A stretch of 10,760 nucleotides of DNA. It comes from Alphaproteobacteria bacterium. Its GTDB lineage: Bacteria; Pseudomonadota; Alphaproteobacteria; Geminicoccales; Geminicoccaceae. Both the position numbers and the translations under genes were made by a program. Below the pieces are notes generated by a model. That model had not been told where the DNA came from. It ran no database searches and worked only from the letters and a program-made list of their open reading frames with translations. The DNA is taken from NCBI GenBank assembly GCA_026982585.1, contig JALSGW010000331.1, positions 1-10,760 on the forward strand. Direction: 5' to 3'. The stretch's first letter is position 1. Every line of letters begins with the position of its first letter. Below, one piece after another: positions 1 through 10,745 of this stretch.

Positions 1-483
1 GGGGGCGAAGGCGTCCACGAACTGCCGCGTGTAGAACGCCACCTTCTGGCGGGTCTTCTCGTCGAGCCCCTCACCGCCCTGGGCCAGGTCCAGGAGATAG
101 CGCGAGGTGAGGAGGTAGGACTGTTTGATGACGTCGAACAAAAGGTGATCGTCCCAGGCGGGGTCCTTGAACCGCCGGTCGCCCCGCTCCGGGACCGCCA
201 CCGGCGCCGCCTCCCGGCCGCACAGGCGCAGCGCGGTGTGGTGCCACAGCCGCACATAGTCCTGCCAGAGGTCGAACTGACGGTGGATGATGGAGCCCGG
301 ATCGCGCATGAGACTCGCGGTGAGCTCCAGAAAGGCGCGGGTGAGGTGCAGGGAATCCCCCGTGGCGGTCTCGGCAACGCCCCCGCGCGCGAGGAAGGTC
401 TCGACCAGCTCCCGGCTCTTCTGGGCGATGTCTTCCAGCACCGCCGCGAGTTCTTCGGTTTGGCCCGGCTTGTTCTGCTCCAT
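1..483 (-). CDS. phaC: Class I poly(3-hydroxyalkanoate) synthase, N-terminal part (runs off the left edge)
   Basis: This enzyme polymerises (R)-3-hydroxyacyl-CoA, mainly 3-hydroxybutyryl-CoA, into storage polyester on the surface of cytoplasmic granules. Only the first 161 codons are present. They cover the N-terminal domain that precedes the alpha/beta hydrolase core; the lipase-like box with the catalytic Cys, the Asp and the His lie beyond the window. Recognition rests on the family signature DRRFKDPAW at residues 102-110, followed by FDVIKQSYLL and LLDLAQG, and preceded by a HRQFDLWQDYVRLW stretch. I chose the ATG at 483-481 because a GAGG lies six bases upstream; an in-frame ATG at 489-487 would add two residues but would sit directly against that GAGG. 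The gene diverges from the lipoprotein gene. From memory of other alphaproteobacteria, phaC next to an aminotransferase and homoserine dehydrogenase is a known arrangement. The family call is firm; substrate range cannot be judged from this part. Confidence 0.93.
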   Translation of the reverse strand, partial: MEQNKPGQTEELAAVLEDIAQKSRELVETFLARGGVAETATGDSLHLTRAFLELTASLMRDPGSIIHRQFDLWQDYVRLWHHTALRLCGREAAPVAVPERGDRRFKDPAWDDHLLFDVIKQSYLLTSRYLLDLAQGGEGLDEKTRQKVAFYTRQFVDAFAP

Positions 484-489
484 CGCCAT

Positions 490-605
490 CCTCGCCCACG
501 CCCGTCGGGCAACGCCCTTTCGCCTCAGCCCGGAGGGCCTTAAACCATGGGGGCCCGCGCGCCAACGGTCAATGGCGGCTATGGGCATGGGACGGGAGTG
601 GAGTG
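490..605. promoter_or_regulatory. Divergent intergenic region between phaC and the lipoprotein gene
   Basis: About 116 bases separate the two divergent starts, so promoters for both directions should lie here. For phaC the best candidate is TTGACC (572-567, minus strand) as -35, followed 17 bases on by the poor -10 CATGGT (549-544). A better AT-rich hexamer, TTTAAG, lies 22 bases away, which is too far. TTGACC sits inside a short inverted repeat at 561-576 (GCCA-N8-TGGC), which might be an operator or chance. For the rightward gene I see only weak matches, for example TTTCGC at 518-523 with TTAAAC at 540-545. The role of the region is inferred from the gene layout; the individual hexamers are low confidence. 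Confidence 0.35.
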
Positions 606-1070
606 ATGCCGCCTCGCATCGCTATGCTGCACGCGCGACGTCTGGTCGCCTGGGGAATGGGAGCCCTGCTTGCGGGCTGTGCGATGTCCCTGCCCGAGCC
701 CCCGCCCGAGGTGGCGCGGCTGATGGCGGAGGCGCAGGCGCGTCCCTATCCCGATCTGGCCGCCATTCCCCGTTTCACGCCCCCTTCCCCGGCGGCCGCC
801 GACGCGGAGGCGGAGGGTCTTGTGCGCGCGCGCCAGGCGCTCGCCCGGGAGGCGGCACGCCTCTCGGGCCGACCGGCGCCGCCCGCGCCGATCGCCGCAC
901 CGGCACCCGAAGCGCGGTCGCCGGCGCCGCCGGCTCCACCCCTTGCGCCGCCGCTGGTGGAAGACGAGCTGCGCATCGAATCCGGGGCCGGGGAGCTGGA
1001 CGAGTTTCTGGACTGGCTCATGGAACGCTACGACAGGCGCTTGCCCTCCGAGCCGTCCGGGCGCAATTAA
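606..1070 (+). CDS. Small proline/alanine-rich lipoprotein of unknown function
   Basis: The product is 154 residues and I do not recognise its family. The N-terminus has basic residues (R4, H9, R11, R12), a hydrophobic stretch from about 13 to 22, and the lipobox L22-A23-G24-C25, so it should be lipidated on C25. The residue after the Cys is Ala rather than Asp; by the Lol sorting rule known from enterobacteria that favours the outer membrane. The mature part begins with a proline-rich segment, has an Ala/Arg-rich helical region near 55-75, an Ala/Pro-rich linker around 80-115, and ends in an acidic segment with EDELRIESG and LDEFLDWLMERYDRR that looks like an amphipathic helix. I chose the ATG at 606, which has GGGAG seven bases upstream; GTG at 603 would add one residue. 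It precedes alaC by 49 bases and may be the first gene of that operon. The alanine and proline content follows the high GC, but the signal sequence and lipobox argue for a real gene. Confidence 0.75.
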   Translation: MPPRIAMLHARRLVAWGMGALLAGCAMSLPEPPPEVARLMAEAQARPYPDLAAIPRFTPPSPAAADAEAEGLVRARQALAREAARLSGRPAPPAPIAAPAPEARSPAPPAPPLAPPLVEDELRIESGAGELDEFLDWLMERYDRRLPSEPSGRN

Positions 1071-1119
1071 GGCCGCGCCCCGGATCGCCGCGCCCGCGCA
1101 GCCAAGCAGGACTTCCGCC

Positions 1120-2344
<1,225 letters not shown>

Positions 2345-2361
<17 letters not shown>

Positions 2362-3676
2362 GATCGCCGTCGCCGGCCTCGGCACCGTGGGAGCCGGGGT
2401 GGTGCGGCTGCTCCAGCAGCACCGCGCGCTGATCGCCCGCCGCGCCGGTCGCGAGCTGCAGGTGGTGGCGGTGAGCGCCCGGGATGCGCGCCGGGAGCGC
2501 GGCATCGACCTCGCCGGGGTGCGCTGGCAGAGCGATCCCCTCAAGCTGGCGCTGGATCCCGAGGTGGAGGTGGTGTGCGAGCTCATCGGCGGCGAGGACG
2601 GCATCGCGCTCGCCCTCGCCCGCGCCGCCCTCGCGGCCGGCAAGCCGCTCGTGACCGCGAACAAGGCCATGCTGGCGGTGCACGGCGCCGAGCTCGCCGC
2701 ACTCGCGGAGGAGCGGGGGACCACCATCGGCTTCGAGGCCGCGGTGGCGGGCGGCATTCCGGTGATCAAGGCGCTCCGCGAAGGGCTGGCCGCGAACGGC
2801 ATCCGCCGCGTCTACGGCATCCTCAACGGCACCTGCAACTACATCCTCACCCAGATGCGCGAGAGCGGGCGCCCCTTCTCCGAGGTGCTGGAGGAGGCCC
2901 AGCGGCTCGGCTACGCCGAGGCGGACCCGGCCACCGACATCGACGGCTACGACGCCGCCCACAAGCTGGCCCTGCTCGCCGCCCTCGCCTTCGGCGGCCG
3001 GCCGCGCTTCGACGCCATCCACATCGAGGGCATCCGCCAGGTGACCCCGGAGGACATCCGCTATGCGGAGGAGCTCGGCTATCGCATCAAGCTGCTCGGG
3101 GTGGCCCGGATGACCGCGGCCGGTCTCGAACAGCGCTTGCATCCCGCCATGGTCCCGGCCCAGGCGCCGATCGCCCAGGTGGAGGGGGTGTTCAACGGGG
3201 TGGTGGTGGACGGGGATTTCGTCGGCAGCACCGTGTACGAGGGGCGCGGGGCCGGCGCCGGGCCCACCGCCTCGGCGGTGGTGGCGGACCTCATCGACCT
3301 CGCCCGCGGCCGCCGGCTGCCGGTGTTCGGGGTGCCCTGCTCCGCGCTTGCCGACCACCCGGTCGCCCCCATGGCCGCCCATGTGGGCTGCTATTACATC
3401 CGCCTGCAGGTGGTGGACCGGCCCGGGGTGATGGCCGAGATCGCCGCCGTGCTCCGCGATCACGCCATCTCCATCGAATCCCTGATCCAACGCGGACGCA
3501 ATCCGGGCCGGGGTGTGCCCATCGTCCTCACCTCCCACGAGACCACCGAGGAGGCGATGGTGCGGGCGCTGGCCCAAATCGGCCGGCTGCCCTCGGTGCT
3601 GGAGGAGCCGCGCATGATTCGCATCGAGCCCCTCGAGGCGGGGCCCGGACAACCGGAAGGAGGCCGTCGTCCATGA
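2345..3676 (+). CDS. hom: Homoserine dehydrogenase with C-terminal ACT domain
   Basis: The enzyme reduces aspartate-4-semialdehyde to homoserine with NAD(P)H, the branch step toward threonine, methionine and isoleucine. At 443 residues it has the usual length of the monofunctional form; no aspartokinase domain is fused. The Rossmann motif G11-L-G13-T-V-G16 opens the protein. K107 lies in VTANKAML, and the family block ILNGTCNYIL follows. E192, D203 and K207 have the same spacing as the yeast catalytic and binding residues E208, D219 and K223. An ACT domain spans roughly residues 350-430 (YYIRLQVVDRPGVMAEIAAV), which in this family usually gives feedback control by threonine; that control is inferred here. 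The ATG at 2345 has GGAGG nine bases upstream and lies inside the end of alaC. The stop overlaps the start of glpX as ATGA. Confidence 0.96.
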
Positions 3677-4665
3677 ACGCCTATTTGAGCGAGGATCGCA
3701 ATCTGGCGCTGGATTCGGTGCGGGTGACCGAGGCCGCCGCCCTCGCCAGCGCGCGGCTGATGGGCCGCGGCGACGAGCGCGCCGCCGACCAGGCGGCGGT
3801 GGACGCCATGCGCCGGGCGCTCAACGTGCTCGACATCGACGGGCTCGTGGTGATCGGCGAGGGGGAGCGGGACGAGGCGCCGATGCTCTACATCGGCGAG
3901 CGGGTCGGCACGGGACGCGGCCCCACCCTCGACATCGCCCTCGATCCCCTCGAAGGCACCACCATCACCGCCAAGGGCGGCCCCAACGCCATCTCCTGCA
4001 TCGCCATGGCGCCCCGGGGCGGCTTCCTCAACGCCCCGGACATCTACATGAACAAGATCGCGGTGGGCGGCGGCCTGCCCCCGGGCGTGATCCGCCTCCT
4101 CGACCCGCCGGCCCAAAACCTGGCCCGTATCGCCGAAGCGAAAGGGGTGGAGGTGTCCGACCTGGTGGTGCTGATCCTCGACCGGCCCCGCCACGAGCAG
4201 CTGATCCGGGAGGTGCGCGAGGCCGGCGCCCGCATCCGGCTCATCACCGACGGCGACGTGGCAGGGGTGATCGCCACCGCCCGACCGGAGGCCGGGATCG
4301 ACGTCTACATGGGCATCGGCGGCGCCCCGGAAGGGGTGCTGGCGGCCGCCGCCCTGCGCTGCATCGGCGGCCAGTTCGAGGGCCAGCTGGTCTACCGCAA
4401 CGAAGGAGAACGCGAACGCGCCCGGCGCATGGGCATCGCCGAGCTGGACAAGGTCTTCTCCCTCGAGGAGCTCGCTTCGGGCGACGTGATGTTCGCCGCC
4501 ACCGGCGTCACCGACGGCACCATGCTCAAAGGCGTGCGCCGGGTCGGCAACCGCGTCTTCACCCAATCCATCGTGATGCGCTCGAAGACCGGCACGGTAC
4601 GGCTGATCGAAACGGAACACCATCTGCCCCGCAAGACCAAGGTGGTGCCCCACTTCGACGCGTGA
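3673..4665 (+). CDS. glpX: Class II fructose-1,6-bisphosphatase
   Basis: This 330-residue, metal-dependent phosphatase converts fructose 1,6-bisphosphate to fructose 6-phosphate in gluconeogenesis; in autotrophs the same family also hydrolyses sedoheptulose 1,7-bisphosphate. It aligns by eye with E. coli GlpX along its whole length. The metal and catalytic acids are present: D39 (E. coli D33), E63 in GEGE (E57), D91 in LDPLEGT (D85) and E220 in GGAPEGV (E213). FLNAPDIYMNKI and FAATGVTDGTML are further family blocks. The ATG at 3673 shares an ATGA with the stop of hom, and a near-perfect Shine-Dalgarno, AAGGAGG at 3657-3663, lies nine bases upstream. This is the strongest ribosome binding site in the window and sits within the last codons of hom. 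No Calvin cycle gene is in view, so gluconeogenesis is the default role. Confidence 0.96.
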   Translation: MNAYLSEDRNLALDSVRVTEAAALASARLMGRGDERAADQAAVDAMRRALNVLDIDGLVVIGEGERDEAPMLYIGERVGTGRGPTLDIALDPLEGTTITAKGGPNAISCIAMAPRGGFLNAPDIYMNKIAVGGGLPPGVIRLLDPPAQNLARIAEAKGVEVSDLVVLILDRPRHEQLIREVREAGARIRLITDGDVAGVIATARPEAGIDVYMGIGGAPEGVLAAAALRCIGGQFEGQLVYRNEGERERARRMGIAELDKVFSLEELASGDVMFAATGVTDGTMLKGVRRVGNRVFTQSIVMRSKTGTVRLIETEHHLPRKTKVVPHFDA

Positions 4666-6449
4666 GCGGAAGCCTAACGGAACTCACATCCCTCTCCGGC
4701 CGCCCCTGGCGCCTGCGCCCCGCGGACCCGGAACGGGTGCGCGCCATCGCCCAGCGCCATGCGCTTGCGGAAATCCTCGCCCGCACCCTGGCCGTGCGCG
4801 GGATCGAGGTGCGGGAGGTGCCGAAGGTCCTGCGCCCCCGGGTGCGCGACTGGCTGGTGGACCCGAGCCGGCTGCACGATCTCGAGTGCGCGGCGGAACG
4901 GCTCGCGCGGGCGGTGAGGGCCCGCGAGCCGGTCGGCATGATCGGCGACTACGACGTGGATGGCGCCACCGCCACCGCGCTGTTGGCCGGGTATCTGCGG
5001 CGCTTCGGCTGCCCCGTCGAGATCCGCATCCCGGATCGGTTGGAGCACGGCTACGGCCCCCATCCCGACCTCCTGCGCGAGCTCAAGAGCCTTGGCGTGC
5101 GCCTGCTCGTGGTGCTGGACGCCGGCACCACCGCCTTCGCCGAACTGCGTCTGGCCCGAGACCTCGGCCTCGAGGTGATCGTGGTCGACCACCACCAGGC
5201 CGAAGAGGTGCTTCCGCCGGCGCTGGCGGTGGTCAACCCCAACCGCCGCGACCAGGACGGCTCGCTCGGCCATCTGGCGGCGGTGGGGGTGTGCTTCCTG
5301 CTGCTCGTGGGCCTGCAGCGCCGGCTGCGGCGGGAGGGTTTGTTCGCGGACGGCGAGCCGGACCTGCTCGAGGAGCTCGATCTCGTGGCCCTCGGCACGG
5401 TGGCGGACGTGGTGCCGCTCGTGGGGCTCAACCGCGCCCTGGTCGCCCAGGGGCTCAAGGTGGCGCGCCGCATGCGGCGCCCGTCGCTGCGCGCGCTCGC
5501 CGAACGGGCCGGGATCGCCGCGATCGATCGGGAGTGGCATCTCGGATTCGTGCTCGCACCCCGTCTCAACGCCGCAGGCCGGCTCGGCGGAAGCGATCTC
5601 GCGGTGCGCTGCCTGCTCGCGGGCGAGGAGGGCGAGGCGCGGCGGCTGGCCTCGGAGCTCGAGGGCCTGAACGCCGAACGCCGGCTGATCGAGGAACGGA
5701 TCCTGGCGGAGGCGGAGGCGGCGGTGCGCCCGCAGCTCGAGCGCGACGAGCCGGTGCTGTTCGCCGCCCATCCCGGCTGGCATCCCGGCGTGCTCGGCAT
5801 CGTCGCCGCCCGTCTTCTCGAACGGCACGGGCGGGCCGCCTTCGTGGCGGCGGCGGATGGCGATGGGTTGCGCGGATCGGCCCGCGCCCCGGAGGGGTTC
5901 GACGTGGGGGCGGCGGTGCTCGCCGCCCGGCGCGCGGGACTGCTCACCGCCGGAGGCGGTCATGCCGCCGCCGCCGGCTTCGCGCTTCCCCTGGCCCACC
6001 GGGAGGCATTCCTCGCCCTCCTCTGCGAGCGGGCCAGACGCGCCTTCGGCCCCGGCCCGACGCCGCGCCCGCCGCTGTGGCTGGACGGCGAGCTCGCGGT
6101 GGGCGGTGTCACGGTGGAGCTCGCCCGCACCTTGGCCGAGCTCGCCCCCTTCGGAGCCGGCCACCCGGAGCCGCGCTTCATGCTGGTGGACGCCGCGGTG
6201 GCCGAGGCGCGGCCGGTGGGCGACGGCCACATCCAATGCCTGCTCTACGGCACATCCGGCGGCCGGGTGCGGGCGGTGGCCTTCCGCGCCGCCGGCACGC
6301 CCTGGGGCGAGGCGCTGCTCAAGGACCGCACCCGGTTGTGGCTGGCGGGACGGGTGCGGCTCGAACACTGGCAGGGCGAGCAGCGGGTGAGCTTCCAGAT
6401 CGAGGACGTGGCCCGGCCGGCGCCGCGCCCGCCCGCACCGATCCCGTGA
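4662..6449 (+). CDS. recJ: Single-stranded-DNA-specific 5'-3' exonuclease RecJ
   Basis: RecJ degrades single-stranded DNA 5' to 3' in RecFOR recombination, mismatch repair and base excision repair. The 595-residue product has the DHH-family motifs in order: D96-Y-D98-V-D100-G, D153-A-G-T-T, D176-H-H178, TVAD249VVPL, then N303-A-A-G-R-L-G. After them comes the DHHA1 domain with GWHPGVLGIVA and GGGH434 followed by alanines, and a C-terminal OB-like domain. All expected metal ligands seem present. The start is the GTG at 4662, which shares GTGA with the stop of glpX; the SGRPWRLRP stretch just downstream is the usual N-terminus of alphaproteobacterial RecJ, and no in-frame ATG precedes the first conserved motif closely. 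I see no clear Shine-Dalgarno before it, so translation probably depends on coupling to glpX. The function is unrelated to the metabolic genes upstream. Confidence 0.95.
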   Translation: MSGSLTELTSLSGRPWRLRPADPERVRAIAQRHALAEILARTLAVRGIEVREVPKVLRPRVRDWLVDPSRLHDLECAAERLARAVRAREPVGMIGDYDVDGATATALLAGYLRRFGCPVEIRIPDRLEHGYGPHPDLLRELKSLGVRLLVVLDAGTTAFAELRLARDLGLEVIVVDHHQAEEVLPPALAVVNPNRRDQDGSLGHLAAVGVCFLLLVGLQRRLRREGLFADGEPDLLEELDLVALGTVADVVPLVGLNRALVAQGLKVARRMRRPSLRALAERAGIAAIDREWHLGFVLAPRLNAAGRLGGSDLAVRCLLAGEEGEARRLASELEGLNAERRLIEERILAEAEAAVRPQLERDEPVLFAAHPGWHPGVLGIVAARLLERHGRAAFVAAADGDGLRGSARAPEGFDVGAAVLAARRAGLLTAGGGHAAAAGFALPLAHREAFLALLCERARRAFGPGPTPRPPLWLDGELAVGGVTVELARTLAELAPFGAGHPEPRFMLVDAAVAEARPVGDGHIQCLLYGTSGGRVRAVAFRAAGTPWGEALLKDRTRLWLAGRVRLEHWQGEQRVSFQIEDVARPAPRPPAPIP

Positions 6450-6476
6450 GCCCCTGTCCCCGCTCCGAGCGCCGCG

Positions 6477-6505
6477 TTGTGCGGCCCCAAGCTCCGCCCT
6501 ATATT
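6477..6505 (+). promoter_or_regulatory. Probable housekeeping promoter of the purine operon
   Basis: A -35 hexamer TTGTGC (6477-6482) is separated by exactly 17 bases from TATATT (6500-6505), a 5 of 6 match to the -10 consensus. Shifted by one base, the -10 reads CTATAT (6499-6504), the form typical of alphaproteobacterial sigma-70 promoters. The -35 is only half consensus. Transcription would begin near 6511-6513, leaving a leader of about 65 bases before purC. This is also the most AT-rich spot in the gap of 128 bases after recJ, the only sizeable gap on the right side of the window. Transcription from here is inferred. Confidence 0.6.
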
Positions 6506-6526
6506 CGACATCGCGACCTGCGGGGG

Positions 6527-6546
6527 CGGGCGGTCGGGCCCGCCCG
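6527..6546 (+). other. GC-rich hairpin in the purC leader
   Basis: Bases 6527-6533 pair perfectly with 6540-6546 (CGGGCGG against CCGCCCG), giving a seven-pair all-GC stem with a six-base loop. It lies between the predicted promoter and the Shine-Dalgarno of purC (GGAG at 6563-6566). No run of T follows, so it is not a Rho-independent terminator. It could stabilise the transcript or affect initiation on purC, or it could be a chance result of high GC. Only the pairing is seen directly. Confidence 0.35.
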
Positions 6547-6577
6547 AAGCGAGCGCATCTTTGGAGAACCTGCGACC

Positions 6578-7342
6578 ATGGCGCGGCGGCGACGGGTTTA
6601 CGAAGGCAAGGCCAAGGTCCTCTACGAAGGACCGGAGCCGGGAACCCTGGTACAGTACTTCAAGGACGACGCCACCGCCTTCAACAATCAGAAAAAGGCC
6701 ATCATCACCGGCAAGGGGGTGCTGAACAACCGCATCTCCGAATATCTGATGCTGCGCCTCGGCGAGATCGGCATTCCCACCCACTTCATCCGGCGGCTCA
6801 ACATGCGCGAACAGCTGATCCGGGAGGTGGAGATCATCCCGATCGAGGTGGTGGTCCGCAACTATGCGGCGGGATCGCTCGCCAAGCGGTTCGGTCTCGA
6901 GGAAGGATCCCTGCTGCCGCGTTCGATCGTCGAGTATTACTACAAGTCCGACGAGCTCGGGGATCCGATGGTGACCGAGGAGCACATCACCGCCTTCGGC
7001 TGGGCCACCTACCAGGACATCGACGAAATGCTCAACCTCGCCCTCAGGATCAACGACTTCCTCTCGGGCCTCTTCACCGGGGTGGGGCTGAGGCTCGTGG
7101 ATTTCAAGGTGGAATTCGGCCGCCTGTGGGACGAGGAGGACATGCGCATTGTGCTGGCCGACGAGCTGAGCCCGGACAACATGCGGCTGTGGGACGCGCG
7201 CACCGGGGAGCGGTTCGACAAGGACCGCTTCCGGCTCGATCTCGGCAACGTGCAGGAGGGCTATGCGGAGATCGCGCGCCGACTCGGGATTCTGCCGGAG
7301 GCGGGCGTGCGCGACCTGAGGCGTTCGGAGAGCCTGCAGTGA
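6578..7342 (+). CDS. purC: Phosphoribosylaminoimidazole-succinocarboxamide synthase (SAICAR synthase)
   Basis: PurC joins aspartate to CAIR with ATP to give SAICAR in de novo purine synthesis. The 254-residue product has the usual length. Family marks are YEGKAKVLYEG near the N-terminus, which forms part of the ATP site, FKDDATAFN, the GVLNNRISEYL block, the signature IEVVVRNYAAGSLAKRFG, and FKVEFGRLWDEE with LADELSPDNMRLWD near the C-terminus. The ATG at 6578 is preceded by TTTGGAGAA, with eleven bases between GGAG and the start. It is the first gene after the predicted promoter and the leader hairpin, so it should open the purine operon. Its TGA overlaps the GTG start of purS. Confidence 0.97.
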   Translation: MARRRRVYEGKAKVLYEGPEPGTLVQYFKDDATAFNNQKKAIITGKGVLNNRISEYLMLRLGEIGIPTHFIRRLNMREQLIREVEIIPIEVVVRNYAAGSLAKRFGLEEGSLLPRSIVEYYYKSDELGDPMVTEEHITAFGWATYQDIDEMLNLALRINDFLSGLFTGVGLRLVDFKVEFGRLWDEEDMRIVLADELSPDNMRLWDARTGERFDKDRFRLDLGNVQEGYAEIARRLGILPEAGVRDLRRSESLQ

Positions 7343-7581
7343 AAGCCCGCATCGAGATCCGCCTCAAGCCCGGGGTGCTGGATCCCGAGGCGGCGGCCAT
7401 CGAACGGGCGCTGCGGCAGCTCGGCTTCGCCGGTCTCAAAGGAGTGGCGCGGGCCAAGGTGATCGAGGTGGAGCTCGAGGCGCGCGGTCCGGAGGAGGCG
7501 GAGGCCGAGCTGCGGGCCATGTGCGAGCGCCTGCTCGCCAATCCGGTCATCGAGACCTACGCGATCGCGCTCCTGCGGTGA
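7339..7581 (+). CDS. purS: FGAM synthase small subunit PurS
   Basis: PurS is the small, non-catalytic subunit that bridges PurQ and PurL in the three-part FGAM synthase. The product is 80 residues, the normal size. It begins KARIEIRLKPGVLDPEAAAI, carries LRQLGF and an acidic segment rich in Glu, and ends NPVIETYAIALLR, all typical of the family. The start is the GTG at 7339, which shares GTGA with the stop of purC and has GGAGAG six bases upstream, inside the last codons of purC. A starting V-K in place of the common M-K explains why an ATG search would miss it. Only two bases separate it from purQ. Confidence 0.94.
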   Translation: MKARIEIRLKPGVLDPEAAAIERALRQLGFAGLKGVARAKVIEVELEARGPEEAEAELRAMCERLLANPVIETYAIALLR

Positions 7582-7583
7582 CC

Positions 7584-8254
7584 ATGCGCGCAGCGGTGGT
7601 CACCTTTCCCGGCTCCAACTGCGACCGCGACCTGAGGGTCGCCATGGAGTCCGTCTTCGGGGTCCCGGTGCGGGCCCTCTGGCACGGCGAGCGCGATCTT
7701 CCCAAGCTCGACCTGGTCGCCCTGCCCGGCGGCTTTTCCTACGGCGACTATCTGCGCGCCGGAGCGATCGCCGCCCGCTCCCCGATCATGGCCGAGATCG
7801 TCCGCTTCGCCCGGCGCGGCGGGCTGGTGCTGGGGATTTGCAACGGCTTCCAGATCCTCACCGAGGCCGGCCTGTTGCCGGGCGCGCTGGTGCGCAACCG
7901 CGGCCTGCGCTTCCTGTGCCGCACGGTCGATCTCGAGGTGACCACCACCGCCTCGCCCTTCACCGCAGCCTACGGGGAGGTGCGGCACATCCGCCTGCCC
8001 ATCGCCCACCACGACGGCAACTATGTGATCGACCAAGACGGCCTCGCCCGCCTCGAGGGGGAAGGCCAGATCGCCTTCCGCTACCGGGACAATCCCAACG
8101 GATCCACCGCCGCCATCGCCGGGGTGCTGAACCGGGAGCGCAACGTCCTCGGTCTCATGCCGCACCCCGAGCGGGCCGCCGATCCCCGCCTCGGCAACAC
8201 CGACGGGGTGCCGCTGTTCCGCTCCCTCCTCGAAGCCGTGCACGGAGCCGGATC

Positions 8255-8258
<4 letters not shown>
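7584..8258 (+). CDS. purQ: FGAM synthase glutaminase subunit PurQ
   Basis: PurQ is the class I glutamine amidotransferase that releases ammonia from glutamine and passes it to PurL. The product has 224 residues. The catalytic triad is visible: C86 in GLVLGICNGFQIL, and H194 and E196 in GLMPHPERAAD. The N-terminal VTFPGSNCDRD and the GGFSYGDYLRAGAIA block are family signatures. I take the ATG at 7584, as it gives the standard N-terminus; a GTG at 7578 would add two residues. The upstream Shine-Dalgarno is poor, so coupling to purS is likely. The TGA shares GTGA with the start of purL. Confidence 0.97.
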
Positions 8259-10478
<2,220 letters not shown>

Positions 10479-10504
<26 letters not shown>

Positions 10505-10745
10505 ACGCCTGCTCAAGGAGGCCTTTCCCGACGCGGTGGTGGTGATCGAGGACCTCGCCGGCGACGGCGACCACTACCGGGCCACGGTCATCTCCCGCGC
10601 CTTTCGCGGCAAGAGCCGGGTGCAGCAGCATCAGATGGTGTACCGGGCGCTCGGGGCGCGCATGGGGGGCGAGCTCCATGCGCTGGCGCTGGTCACCAAG
10701 GTGCCGGAGGGTGAGGAATCCCAATCGAAGGGGAGCGCATCATGA
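10479..10745 (+). CDS. bolA: BolA family protein (short, IbaG/BolA2-like)
   Basis: BolA-like proteins of this kind pair with monothiol glutaredoxins and share a [2Fe-2S] cluster, with roles in iron-sulfur cluster delivery and iron sensing. The product is 88 residues. It shows the family core GDGDHYRATVIS, FRGKSRVQQHQMVYRAL and the C-terminal LHALALVTKVP. H67 is the invariant histidine and H32 occupies the variable loop, as in the His-loop type rather than the Cys-loop type. The ATG at 10479 has GGAGG nine bases upstream (10465-10469); an ATG at 10485 is less well spaced. It starts inside the end of purL and ends by overlapping the next ATG as ATGA. Placement after purL and before a monothiol glutaredoxin is a familiar alphaproteobacterial order. 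Its link with the purine genes is positional and not obviously functional, although the purine pathway enzyme PurF is an iron-sulfur protein in some bacteria. Confidence 0.92.

Noticed and set aside
145..543. Rightward open frame overlapping the start of phaC
   Set aside because: The opposite strand encodes the PhaC N-terminal domain with DRRFKDPAW in frame, so this is a shadow.
4674..6368. Leftward open frame of 564 codons antisense to recJ
   Set aside because: It covers nearly the same span as recJ, whose DHH motifs are intact, and has no motifs of its own.
6527..6546. Hairpin considered as a recJ terminator
   Set aside because: No T run follows the stem, and it lies downstream of the predicted purC promoter, so it is better placed as a leader structure.
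6506..6577. Purine or PRPP riboswitch in the purC leader
   Set aside because: The leader is too short and shows none of the conserved junction sequences I know for these classes.
7578..7586. GTG at 7578 as the purQ start
   Set aside because: It adds only V-T before the ATG that gives the standard PurQ N-terminus, and it has no better ribosome binding site.
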